DNA from: Bacteroidota bacterium
GTDB taxonomy: Bacteria > Bacteroidota > Bacteroidia > Bacteroidales > UBA7960
Reading direction: 5' to 3'
Length of the DNA: 51,595 bases
NCBI GenBank assembly: GCA_018335675.1
Contig: JAGXRQ010000017.1
Location: forward strand, 72,051-123,645
Shown here: piece by piece, positions 34,106-42,793 of the stretch
How the letters are laid out: the number at the start of each line of letters is the position of its first letter
How positions within the stretch are numbered: position 1 is the first letter of the stretch
Notes under the pieces: generated by a model
What the model was told of the DNA's origin: nothing
Databases searched by the model: none
Seen by the model: only the letters and a program-made list of their open reading frames with translations
Position numbers and translations under genes: made by a program

Positions 34106-35056
34106 TAACTTAAACAAATCCAAAATCTTCTCAGCCAGCACACGCGACAATTTTATATTAGATTCATGTGTCCAGCCACCAATATGTGGGGTTAGAATTA
34201 CTCTGTAATCATGTCTTAGATATACAAAATCACCATCGAGCATTTCAGAATTAAGCGAATAAAAAGTAGGCGACTCATATTCAAGAACATCCAGCCCAGC
34301 GCCTCTAATCATATCTTTTTTGAGAGCCCAAACCAAATCAGATGTTTTTACAACATTCCCTCGACTAGTATTTAAAAGGATTATTGGTTTTTTGAATTTG
34401 CTCAAATAATCTTTATTTACAAGGTAATTTGTTTCCTCAGTAAGTGGAACATGAAGACTCAATACATCAGACTCATTAAAAATTTCATCCATTTCAACTT
34501 CTTTAACAAACTCATTTCCAAAGCCTTTTTTATACTTATCGTATGCGATTACATTTGCTTCAAATCCTCTAAGACGCTGAGCAAATGCAGAACCCATATT
34601 ACCATACCCAATTATCCCTACAGTTTTTCCATGAATCTCATAACCTCTATTTTCTTCCCTATTCCAAATTGTTTGTTTTACTTGCATACTAGCACGGCAA
34701 ATATTTCTCATAAGAGCAAGAAGCATTGCCAATGTATGTTCGCCAACGGCATCGCGGTTACCTTCAGGCGAATTAAGGCATCTTATCCCTTTACTTTGTG
34801 CAAATTCAACATCTACATTTTCCATTCCGCTACCTACTCTGCCAATAAACTTCAATGTGTTTGCATTTGAAATTATTTCCTTATTGATTGGAAGTTTGCT
34901 TCTAACGATAAGTCCTTCAAATTGATTTATTATGCTAATAAGCTTTACCTGATCTACTCCGGGCTCATAGATACATTCAAAACCATTTTCAGAAAGTATT
35001 TTTTCAAGCTCAGGATGAACAGTATCAATAAATAGTATTCTACCAAGTTTTTTCAT
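34100..35056 (-). CDS. D-2-hydroxyacid dehydrogenase (SerA-like)
   Basis: The 318-residue protein is a D-isomer 2-hydroxyacid dehydrogenase. VGIIGYGNMGSAFAQRL is the NAD loop; catalytic Arg lies in LLNTSRGNVV and the catalytic His in TPHIGGWTHES. The substrate domain (GRVGSGMENVDVEFAQSKGI, PEGNRDAVGEHTLAMLLAL) resembles D-3-phosphoglycerate dehydrogenase, the first enzyme of serine synthesis, but it lacks an ACT domain and no serC is adjacent, so another hydroxyacid is possible. Its TAG stop is formed by the last unit of the heptamer array. It starts 8 bases after the PP2C/LysM gene stop, so it is the last gene of that operon-like run. Confidence 0.88.
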   Translation of the reverse strand: MKKLGRILFIDTVHPELEKILSENGFECIYEPGVDQVKLISIINQFEGLIVRSKLPINKEIISNANTLKFIGRVGSGMENVDVEFAQSKGIRCLNSPEGNRDAVGEHTLAMLLALMRNICRASMQVKQTIWNREENRGYEIHGKTVGIIGYGNMGSAFAQRLRGFEANVIAYDKYKKGFGNEFVKEVEMDEIFNESDVLSLHVPLTEETNYLVNKDYLSKFKKPIILLNTSRGNVVKTSDLVWALKKDMIRGAGLDVLEYESPTFYSLNSEMLDGDFVYLRHDYRVILTPHIGGWTHESNIKLSRVLAEKILDLFKLG

Positions 35057-35064
35057 ATTCGATA

Positions 35065-36336
35065 TTATTGCCTTCCCTTTTTCACAGCCTCAAATGCTTT
35101 CAAGAAGTTTTCATTAGCATTTTGACAAGTTCCACCAACTTTTTCCGTTGAAAATTCCTGATAAAAGTCGGGGTTCAAATTTTGTTTAGAGCTATACTGA
35201 AGAGGAATATTAATTCTAGTTCCTGCCACAGGATTATTTGCTCTATCAAATTTACCAGCATTTGATTTATGGGTTCTAACAAACCACGAACAAACACCAA
35301 ATTGTTGATAAATTTTTCCCCAGGTATCACCGGTTTTAACAACATAGATTTCATCTGCGGGGATTGTTACTTTAGTTGTTTTAGCAGTTTCAACGGCAGA
35401 TTTAATCTCAATGTCAGTGGCAGTCTCAATAATAGGCTTTTCTTCAATTTGTCCTGTTATCTCAATTCTTTTTGCAGGTTTAGGATCATAAATAAACAAA
35501 TCGTAAACCATATACATAAAAAACAGAATTATGGCGCCAATCAGAACCATATTCCATTTCGGGTCTTTAATGATTTTCGGCAATTTTACTTTATCGACAA
35601 AAGAACCTTTATCAGATTCAGCAGACGGGGTAAATGACCTTTCTTCATTTTCAATATTATAAAAATTAATAAGCTGAACAGAAACATTATCATCGCCACA
35701 ACTTTGACCTGCGAGGTCTACCAGTCGGCTAACCTTAGTTAGAAGAGGCATTGGGTCGGAAAGTATGCTTTTAACTGATTTTTCAGAAACACAGTTAAGA
35801 AATCTTTCAGAACAAATGAACAAAGTATCATCATCAACAGGCACAAACGGATGCTCGCAAATAAACGGATTAATTTCATTACTTGCTCCCAGTAATTTAT
35901 CTTGAGCCTCATCAGCAGAAGCAGCGAGCGGATAAAGTTTTTTTCCATTAAAAAAGTACAATCCATTTCCTCCAACATTTGCAAAATAGACTTTACTGTT
36001 TCTAATTAGAGTAACTATGCAGGCAGCTTGCATTCCCTCACAACCCTCATTTTCGCTGGCATATTTTTGAATAAAGCCATTTGTATAAACGATGGCATAT
36101 TGAAGTGCTTCAATAGGATTTTCAATATATTCACTTTCAAAGAAATAAGAAATTCTTTCTAAAGCTATCTCTGCTGCTTTGGCGTCTCTGGCTTCATTTG
36201 AAGCACTACTGCACAAAACAAACAAATAATCTTCTCCTGTTTCAAACACACCGCTAACTTCTCTTGTTTGCTGAGTTCCCTTATATTCCTGCGAATGAAA
36301 AGCGTATTCAAAATTCCTCAATTTTCTAGTAGCCAT
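35065..36336 (-). CDS. PP2C-like pseudophosphatase fused to a membrane helix and LysM domain
   Basis: Residues 1-228 follow the PP2C fold order but the metal-site residues are lost: the usual DGxGG block is VLCSSASNEARDAK (37-50), GDS is VGGNGLYFF (121-129), and SDG is ICSERFLN (174-181); only GDDNVSVQLI (214-223) survives. A helix at about 263-283 (MVLIGAIILFFMYMVYDLFI) is followed by a linker and a LysM domain at about 330-379 (YVVKTGDTWGKIYQQFGV to GTRINIPLQY). Topology puts the dead PP2C domain inside and LysM, which binds peptidoglycan, outside. It may link wall status to a cytoplasmic partner. It lies between rsmA and the dehydrogenase on the minus strand. The lack of catalytic residues is read by eye only. 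Confidence 0.82.
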   Translation of the reverse strand: MATRKLRNFEYAFHSQEYKGTQQTREVSGVFETGEDYLFVLCSSASNEARDAKAAEIALERISYFFESEYIENPIEALQYAIVYTNGFIQKYASENEGCEGMQAACIVTLIRNSKVYFANVGGNGLYFFNGKKLYPLAASADEAQDKLLGASNEINPFICEHPFVPVDDDTLFICSERFLNCVSEKSVKSILSDPMPLLTKVSRLVDLAGQSCGDDNVSVQLINFYNIENEERSFTPSAESDKGSFVDKVKLPKIIKDPKWNMVLIGAIILFFMYMVYDLFIYDPKPAKRIEITGQIEEKPIIETATDIEIKSAVETAKTTKVTIPADEIYVVKTGDTWGKIYQQFGVCSWFVRTHKSNAGKFDRANNPVAGTRINIPLQYSSKQNLNPDFYQEFSTEKVGGTCQNANENFLKAFEAVKKGRQ

Positions 36337-36441
36337 AATCTTTTACTTAAATATGCAGAATGTTTAATTTTGTTGTAAAATTAAGAATAAAACAATAAAT
36401 CTCTCAATATAGCTAAACAAAATAGGCTTGACTTATCCAAA

Positions 36442-37221
36442 CTATCTGATTACTGCATTGGTAATTAAAAAAAATGTTTCAAAACCTAATTGTTCCGGTC
36501 TTTCACCATGTAAGCCTTCAGGCAATGCTTCCCAATTAATATTTATTCCTTTTAAAGAGTTTCTTATAGTTTTTCTTCTTTGATTAAAAGCAGATTTCAC
36601 TACTGAAAAAAACAATTTTTCGTCGCAGGGCAAACTATGCTGAGACTTTCTTTGCAGTCGTATGACAGCAGATTTAACTTTAGGTGGTGGATTGAATACA
36701 TTTTCATTAACCTGAAATAAGTATTCAACATTATAATAAGCTTGAGTTAAAACGCTAAGAATTCCATAAACCTTACTACCCGGTTCAGAGCAAATACGCT
36801 GAGCTACTTCTTTTTGGAACATTCCTACCATTTCAGGAACAATATTTCTATTCTCTATTACTTTAAAAACAATCTGAGTTGAAATATTATAAGGAAAATT
36901 TCCAATAATGGCAAATTTTTCCAAGCCCGATAATTGTTTGAAATTTAAAGCTAAAAAATCAGCCTCAATTATATTAGAGCTTTTAGTGGGATACCTCTGC
37001 AAAAGATAGCTTATTGACTCTTTGTCTATCTCAACGCCATACCAGTTGAACTTTTCTTCTGATAATATAATATCGGAAAGAACGCCCATGCCTGGTCCAA
37101 CTTCTATTACGTCAGCATAATTATCATAACCCGTTAGGCTATTTACAATTTTAACAGCAATGTTTTTATCTTTTAAAAAATGCTGCCCAAAGCTTTTCTT
37201 GGGTGTTACAAAATCTTGCAT
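36442..37221 (-). CDS. rsmA: 16S rRNA dimethyladenosine transferase
   Basis: RsmA (KsgA) dimethylates the two adjacent adenosines near the 3' end of 16S rRNA during 30S maturation. The 259-residue protein begins with KKSFGQHFLKDKNIAVKIV, has SAM motif I DVIEVGPGMGVLSDIIL and the adenosine-binding NFPYNISTQIVFK, and NPPPKVKSAVIRL. Length is normal. It follows the TPR gene after 6 bases and is probably in its transcript. Confidence 0.96.
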   Translation of the reverse strand: MQDFVTPKKSFGQHFLKDKNIAVKIVNSLTGYDNYADVIEVGPGMGVLSDIILSEEKFNWYGVEIDKESISYLLQRYPTKSSNIIEADFLALNFKQLSGLEKFAIIGNFPYNISTQIVFKVIENRNIVPEMVGMFQKEVAQRICSEPGSKVYGILSVLTQAYYNVEYLFQVNENVFNPPPKVKSAVIRLQRKSQHSLPCDEKLFFSVVKSAFNQRRKTIRNSLKGININWEALPEGLHGERPEQLGFETFFLITNAVIR

Positions 37222-37227
37222 AAAATA

Positions 37228-39051
37228 TTAGTTTACAAGGCTTTCCCTTAGCCTACGAAAATGATTTCGGGAAGCAACCGAATTAATACTGCCGGGATAT
37301 GATGTAAGTAATTGTTGGTACAAACTCATTGCCTTCTGAGGATCGTTAAGATGCTTTTCTCTGATTTCAGCTCTTAAAAACAAAGCTTCATCAGCAAGCA
37401 ATCCATCCGGGAAATGTTCAACAATAAAAGCCAAAAGACTGTCGGCATCAGCATATTGCCCATGTTTAAGTTTTATGTCAGCTTTTGAAAATAACACATC
37501 ATCAATTATTTGATGAGTTGGATATATTGAGGAAATACTATCAAGGACGGCTTTTGCTTCCTCAAATCTGTTCATAAACAATAGCCTCTCAGCTCTTGAA
37601 AACATTGCAAGCGGCTTTGTATCTTCATCAAAATCAATGTTATCCTGAATTCTTAGCGATAGCTTCATTGCATCATTAGCGATAAGTTTTGAAGTAGCTG
37701 CTTTTAAAACGTCAAGCTGAGCTTTAGCCCAATCAAATTCACCAATAAAATAAGACAAGCGAGCATTTTTAAATCTTGCTTCATGTGCAATAGGGTCGTC
37801 TTTAAAAGATCTGTCGACCAATGCATATAACAAATTTGCCTCCCAGATATCCCCGGTAAGTACTAAAATATCAGCTAACTCTATCCTACATTCCGACTTA
37901 ATTCTATTGGAAAGAGTAGGCAATTCAATTGCTTTTTCGAGAAGAGCGATTGCCTCATCTGTTTTCCCAAGATAAAATGCTTTCAAATTGGCCAAGTTTC
38001 TTAATAACCGGACAGACTGTGCGTGCAAAGCAATTTCCTTTAATGCTTCTTCATATTCCTTTTCAACCGGAAATAAATATTCTTTATCAAATCTGTGGTC
38101 GGAAATAGCCAGCTGGAACTTAGCATCAAGCAAGCCAATATAAGCATCAAGATAATACTGATATTCCTTGCCAAGCGATATTACATAATTAAATGCATCA
38201 ATGGCGATTTTATATTCTCTATTTGATGAGCACAACCTTGCAACATTAATCACAATTTCACCACCTCTCATCATTCTCCTATCAAGAATTCTAGCCTGAT
38301 TAAATGCTAAAGAAAAATCCTTTTGCTGAATAGACAGCCACATTAGCATTTCGGAATAGATGAAATTAGATGGTTCTTTTTGCGTTTTGGAAAGCAAAAC
38401 TTGCCTTAGAGCATTGTTTTTACTGTAATCGGGATCATTATTAATTTCATCCTGCAGAATACCCTGTGCTTGCTCATAATAAGACTGCCCCAAATTCAGC
38501 ATATCAACATACTCTTCCATCATAGAAACATAATCCTTCTTTTTTTCATATATTTTGGCAACATACCTATTAAAAGGCTGCATGTTGCCAAATTTCTTAC
38601 GACCATTCCTATATGTATCTAGCGCAAAATCAAGATAACCCCTGAATTCGAAGGCGTCAGCAAGAGCAATAACATGTCGAGGAGAGGGCATTTCTAAAGA
38701 AATAAGATTTTCAAAAAACCTTTTAGCTCTACGTTGATTTCCGCTCAAATCATTTATCCAACCATCATCTACAGCATATCTAACTTGATCCGGAAAGCGT
38801 TTTAGCTGGTCACTAACAATTTTCTGAGCTTGTTTAAAGTCTTTCAATTGAATATAACACTCAAGCAGATTGTTATAAAAAACGGGAGATGCAGGATTTT
38901 TTTCAAAAAGATCTCGATACAACAAAACAGCCTTATCGTATTCTTTACTTCTAAGATACTGAGCTGCCAATAGTTCATCAGTATTCTGTTGTGCAACGGA
39001 ATAGCCGAATAAACAAATCAACAATCCAATAAAAATAAAAGAAGCCCGCAT
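37228..39051 (-). CDS. Periplasmic TPR-repeat protein
   Basis: About 607 residues from the ATG at 39051. A TTG at 39066 adds five residues and is less likely. A signal peptide (MRASFIFIGLLICLFGYSVA, cleavage before QQNTD) precedes TPR-like helices along the whole length (YLRSKEYDKAVLLYRDLFEK, LLSSYPTHQIIDDVLFSK-type segments, and a final QKAMSLYQQLLTSYPG). It is probably periplasmic and scaffolding; a Bacteroidota lineage protein. It lies between serS and rsmA. No catalytic motif was found. Confidence 0.85.
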   Translation of the reverse strand: MRASFIFIGLLICLFGYSVAQQNTDELLAAQYLRSKEYDKAVLLYRDLFEKNPASPVFYNNLLECYIQLKDFKQAQKIVSDQLKRFPDQVRYAVDDGWINDLSGNQRRAKRFFENLISLEMPSPRHVIALADAFEFRGYLDFALDTYRNGRKKFGNMQPFNRYVAKIYEKKKDYVSMMEEYVDMLNLGQSYYEQAQGILQDEINNDPDYSKNNALRQVLLSKTQKEPSNFIYSEMLMWLSIQQKDFSLAFNQARILDRRMMRGGEIVINVARLCSSNREYKIAIDAFNYVISLGKEYQYYLDAYIGLLDAKFQLAISDHRFDKEYLFPVEKEYEEALKEIALHAQSVRLLRNLANLKAFYLGKTDEAIALLEKAIELPTLSNRIKSECRIELADILVLTGDIWEANLLYALVDRSFKDDPIAHEARFKNARLSYFIGEFDWAKAQLDVLKAATSKLIANDAMKLSLRIQDNIDFDEDTKPLAMFSRAERLLFMNRFEEAKAVLDSISSIYPTHQIIDDVLFSKADIKLKHGQYADADSLLAFIVEHFPDGLLADEALFLRAEIREKHLNDPQKAMSLYQQLLTSYPGSINSVASRNHFRRLRESLVN

Positions 39052-39077
39052 TTTAGAAATTAACAATAAAACATATA

Positions 39078-40349
39078 TTAATCAACGTATTCAAAACCTG
39101 TATATTTCACAAGAGCTTTAGGTATTTTTATTCCCTTGTCGGTTTGATTATTTTCCAATAAAGCAGCCACAATTCTTGGAAGAGCAAGCGCACTACCGTT
39201 TAAAGTATGTGCGAGCTGCATTTTACCTTCAGCATTTCTGTACCTCAACTTCATTCTATTGGCCTGAAAAGCTTCAAAATTGGAAACAGAGCTAACCTCT
39301 AGCCATCTCTTCTGCGCGGCAGACCATACCTCCATATCGTAAGTCATGGCAGAAGCAAAGCTAATATCACCACCGCAAAGCTTAGCGACTCTGAAAGGAA
39401 GTTCTAACTTTCTCAACAAACTTTGCACATATTTAGACATTTCCTCAAGAGCATTATAACTATTTTCCGGAGTAGTAATCTGCACAATTTCAACCTTATC
39501 AAACTGATGCAATCGGTTTAGTCCCCTAACATCTTTGCCGTATGACCCTGCTTCTCTGCGAAAACACTGAGAATATGCAGCACATTTCAACGGCATTTCA
39601 TTTTCATTGAGAATCATATCTCTGAAAATGTTAGTTACAGGTACTTCTGCAGTTGGAATAAGATAAAAATTATCAATCTGAACATGATACATTTGACCAT
39701 CTTTATCAGGCAGCTGACCGGTTGCAAATGCAGAAGCCTCATTAACCATAAGAGGAGGCTGATACTCGGTATAGCCTGCCGCAATGGCTTCTTCCAGGAA
39801 AAAAGAGATTAGCGCCCTTTGAAGTTTTGCGCCTTTGCCTTTATATAAAGGGAATCCGGCTCCAGTAATTTTGGTTCCCAGTTCAAAGTCGATAATATTA
39901 TACTTTGCAGCGATTTCCCAGTGAGGAAGAGCTTTTTCATCAAGATTTACGACTTCACCCTCAGAGTAAACAATAGCATTTTCTTCAGAAGATTTACCAG
40001 TTGGAACAGAAGCATTTGGCAAATTTGGGAGAAGAACAAGTGTTTTATTTTGATCGGCAGAAAGCTCATCTAACTTTGTTGCCAAATCTTTGGCTAATAC
40101 CTTTAGCTGAGCCGTTTTATCTTTAAGGGCTCCTGCCTTGTCAGCCTGTCCGGTTTTAAACAATTCCCCAATTTCCTTTGAAATTGCGTTGCTTTCGGCC
40201 AATACATCATCGAGTTGCTTTTGGGTTTCTCTCCTTTTCACATCAGTATCCAAAAGTTTATTGATGAGATCGGCAGCCTCAAAATTCTTGATTTTAAGTC
40301 GTTGAACGACTTCCTTACTATTTTCTCTGATTTTAGAAATTTCAAGCAT
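39078..40349 (-). CDS. serS: Seryl-tRNA synthetase
   Basis: This class II synthetase charges tRNA-Ser. The 423-residue protein has an N-terminal coiled-coil arm (about 30-100, with MLEISKIRENSKEVVQRLK at the start) and a catalytic domain: motif 1 region near TKITGAGFPLYKGKGAKLQRA, motif 2 FRREAGSYGKDVRGLNRLHQ and motif 3 NGSALALPRIVAALLEN. It follows rpmA on the minus strand, separated by a terminator-like hairpin, the usual Bacteroidota order rplU-rpmA-serS. Confidence 0.97.
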   Translation of the reverse strand: MLEISKIRENSKEVVQRLKIKNFEAADLINKLLDTDVKRRETQKQLDDVLAESNAISKEIGELFKTGQADKAGALKDKTAQLKVLAKDLATKLDELSADQNKTLVLLPNLPNASVPTGKSSEENAIVYSEGEVVNLDEKALPHWEIAAKYNIIDFELGTKITGAGFPLYKGKGAKLQRALISFFLEEAIAAGYTEYQPPLMVNEASAFATGQLPDKDGQMYHVQIDNFYLIPTAEVPVTNIFRDMILNENEMPLKCAAYSQCFRREAGSYGKDVRGLNRLHQFDKVEIVQITTPENSYNALEEMSKYVQSLLRKLELPFRVAKLCGGDISFASAMTYDMEVWSAAQKRWLEVSSVSNFEAFQANRMKLRYRNAEGKMQLAHTLNGSALALPRIVAALLENNQTDKGIKIPKALVKYTGFEYVD

Positions 40350-40369
40350 AGTATTAATAGATTATATTG

Positions 40370-40414
40370 ATAAAAATAAACAAAGCCGCTCCACGATTAA
40401 GATCACGGGCGGCT
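40370..40414 (-). terminator. Terminator or attenuator between rpmA and serS
   Basis: On the minus strand, AGCCGC pairs with GCGGCT (plus 40384-40389 and 40409-40414). An inner seven-pair stem follows after a one-base bulge with two wobbles, and a T-rich TTGTTTATTTTT stretch comes next. Most rpmA transcripts could stop here while some read on into serS. Confidence 0.7.
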
Positions 40415-40445
40415 AAGATTTACGTATTTTTTTTCCTGTTTTTTA

Positions 40446-40712
40446 CTATTCTTCGGTAGCAACAGGTTCAATGTTAACGAAAGATTTGTTATCAGCCTTC
40501 TTTTTGAAAACAACTTTACCGTCAACAAGCGCAAACAAAGTGTGGTCTTTGCCCATACCGACATTTTTGCCAGGATTATGAACAGTACCTCTTTGTCTAA
40601 CAATAATGTTACCGGCAGTAGCAATCTGGCCTCCAAAAAGCTTAACGCCCAGTCTCTTACTGTGGGATTCCCTACCGTTACGCGAACTACCTACTCCTTT
40701 CTTATGTGCCAT
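40446..40712 (-). CDS. rpmA: Large ribosomal subunit protein L27
   Basis: The 88-residue protein starts [20 protein letters not shown], the diagnostic L27 N-terminus, with the conserved [21 protein letters not shown]. It sits near the peptidyl-transferase centre of the 50S subunit. It is 30 bases downstream of rplU and followed by a hairpin terminator before serS. Confidence 0.97.
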   Translation of the reverse strand: MAHKKGVGSSRNGRESHSKRLGVKLFGGQIATAGNIIVRQRGTVHNPGKNVGMGKDHTLFALVDGKVVFKKKADNKSFVNIEPVATEE

Positions 40713-40742
40713 ATCAGTTTAATTTTTTGTGTTGAACATTAA

Positions 40743-41054
40743 TTAAGCAACTATCTCAGCGATTTGAATTCGCGTCATAGGTTGCCTGTGGCCATTAAGT
40801 TTCTGATAGCCTTTTCTTCTTTTTTTCTTAAAAACCAGAATCGTGTCTGATTTAACGTGTGCCAAAACTGTTGCTTTAACTTTAGCACCGTTCACAACAG
40901 GAGCGCCTACTTCGATCTTTTTATCATCAGCAACAAGAAGTACTTTGTCGAATTCAACTTCAGCACCAACTTCTTGAGGTAAACGATTTACATAGATCTT
41001 CAGGTCTTTTTCAATCTTAAACTGCTGTCCTGCTATATCTACAATTGCGTACAT
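40743..41054 (-). CDS. rplU: Large ribosomal subunit protein L21
   Basis: This 103-residue 50S protein starts MYAIVDIAGQQFKIEKDLKI. I chose the ATG at 41054, since 16 extra residues from the ATG at 41102 are not L21-like. The KVLLVADDKKIEVGAPVVNG and KRRKGYQKLNGHRQP segments are typical. It is first in the rplU-rpmA-serS run; a TATCTTTG element lies 46 bases upstream at 41100-41107. Confidence 0.96.
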   Translation of the reverse strand: MYAIVDIAGQQFKIEKDLKIYVNRLPQEVGAEVEFDKVLLVADDKKIEVGAPVVNGAKVKATVLAHVKSDTILVFKKKRRKGYQKLNGHRQPMTRIQIAEIVA

Positions 41055-41099
41055 GTTTATAAATTTATTTGATTGATAAATAACTTGAATATTGGGGTG

Positions 41100-41107
41100 C
41101 AAAGATA
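41100..41107 (-). promoter_or_regulatory. Putative rplU -7 element TATCTTTG
   Basis: The minus strand reads TATCTTTG from 41107 to 41100, matching TAnnTTTG, about 46 bases before the rplU ATG. No clear TTG is seen 17-23 bases further upstream. Confidence 0.45.
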
Positions 41108-41262
41108 TGATTATTTTTAATAAGAATTTATTTTGTGGTAAAAAATTTTACTAATTAATTCTTTTTTATCAAATAAAAAACCCCGAAAATTCAAAGTAAA
41201 ACTATATCTCAATTTATCTTTTTTATTAACCCAGAAGAAGCAAAAATTCAAGACAAATATGT

Positions 41263-41288
41263 AGAGACGCGCCAAAAGGCTCGTCTCT
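41263..41288. repeat. REP-like hairpin AGAGACGCGCC-AAAA-GGCTCGTCTCT
   Basis: Arms at 41263-41273 and 41278-41288 pair at 10 of 11 positions around AAAA. Similar GAGACGCGCC-type palindromes are common dispersed elements in Bacteroidota and cyanobacteria, as I recall; copy number elsewhere in this genome cannot be seen. Confidence 0.7.
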
Positions 41289-41396
41289 GCATGCCTTTAA
41301 ACAACATTTCTTAATTTCAACGGAATCCCTCCCTGACGGTCGGGTTGACAGCGCAACGGAGAAAGCGGCTTAGAACGCGGGCAAAATCATTCTCTA

Positions 41397-42731
41397 TTAA
41401 TAGCTTCCTTTAAGGCCGACAAAAAGGCCAATATTATTATGAAAATAATCATTATATAAGAAAGATGAAGGAGGAACATCAACGCTGTTTCTCATATACT
41501 CATATCTAATATTTGAGAAAAAGCTTATATTGGAATATAGATGTTTTTCGAAACCAATAGAAGCAAAATAACTTAAAGCATAGTTTTTCCCAAATATTGT
41601 AATGTAATTGGAGCTGGAGTTTTGAAGAATATCATTATGATAAACACTAAAAAACCAATATTGGTATTCATTTGCCAAAATAGCATTACCGCAGATACCG
41701 GCTGACACAACAGGCTGATAAGGCAACTTTTTAAATTTTACATTTAGAGAAAGTGGAACTTTCAACTGGCTTAATCTAAATACATATTTATCCTTCCTAT
41801 AATGATTCTCAGTCCATATTGGCGAAATAATTTCAAATTCTTGCAAATTTGCAGACAAATATGACAACCCAAACCCAACAGAAAAATCATAATCAAAATA
41901 TTGCTTTCCAATTTCGATTGAAACCTCAGGCATTATCGTATAACCGGAAGCAAAACTATTCCCAACATAATCATACACTTCAGGAATCAAATCCAGAGCA
42001 ATATATGTTCCGACAACACCTAGCCCAACATAAGATTTTGTAAATAAAACTTTATTTCTAACGTATTTTTCATAATCCACATCAATGCATTCATGATATT
42101 TCATAATGGTATTTGTAATATCATTTGAATTTAACTTGGTTCTTGAAACTCTTTTATTTATACTCGGGCAATCAGCGGTAAGTGAGAGTAAAACGTTTAT
42201 ATAATCCTAATTAGTTTTTGCTTTTTCTAAATTACCTGAATCATCACCTAACACTATCTTATTATCATTTCTTAACAGCAAATATGCTTCATGACCGGAT
42301 TTATGCACAAACAAATTGTCTTTATAACTAAGTAATGAAATTTTGCCGTTTAGTAGCACTTTCAAAAACAAGGGTTGAATTGCAGCAGGGTTGTGATCAT
42401 AATTTATGTCAGAGTCTGAATTTTTCAAGACATCTGATATTTGGACAGAAGCTGACCTATATGATATGTCCCCAAATCCGTACCCCTTTATATCGAGTGG
42501 AGAATAGTTTAACACCTCATCCTCCAATGAATGCTTAAACCTACACTGATAATGATTATGGTATTCTCGTTGGTTTAAAACAAAACCATAAACAGTGTCG
42601 TTTTTATTATTAATTAAATATCCATGAATAAACCCATAGGGAAGATTACTCCCATAAGAGCTTAAAGATGTCAATACAATAACAAATCTCAGAATAAAGA
42701 TTATTGCAATATATTTCATCCATTTTGACAT
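41397..42731 (-). pseudogene. Outer-membrane beta-barrel protein, interrupted by one in-frame TAG
   Basis: An ATG at 42731 (alternatively 42719) begins a signal peptide (KYIAIIFILRFVIVLTSLSSYGSN) and a domain with YGFIHGYLINNKNDTVYGFVL and YSPLDIKGYGFGDISYRS, found at the N-terminus of a Bacteroidota outer-membrane family. A TAG at 42207-42209 stops it after ...LEKAKTN. The same frame then continues, with no other stop, through DYINVLLSLTADCPSINKRV into the C-terminal barrel (TKSYVGLGVVGTYIALDLIP) ending at 41397. Total 444 codons with one stop. It is either a nonsense-mutated gene, a read-through gene or a base error. It neighbours a paralogue with the same defect. Confidence 0.8.
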
Positions 42732-42793
42732 AGCACAATTACCCTTTCATCTAAACCACAATAATTTGATTTTTTAAAGCAATTAAAGATTAC

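Larger units (their letters stand above)
41055..41396. other. Gene-free region upstream of rplU
   Basis: This 342-base region lies between rplU and the outer-membrane pseudogene. It holds the minus-strand TATCTTTG (41100-41107), an AT-rich spacer, and a GC-rich block at 41261-41390 with a near-perfect hairpin at 41263-41288 and the sequence CCCTGACGGTCGGG near 41331. The GC content of this block clearly differs from its surroundings. No ORF or tRNA is visible. Confidence 0.6.

Noticed and set aside
34451-34870. A 139-residue open frame on the plus strand
   Set aside because: It is antisense to the conserved hydroxyacid dehydrogenase and looks like a low-complexity shadow of it.
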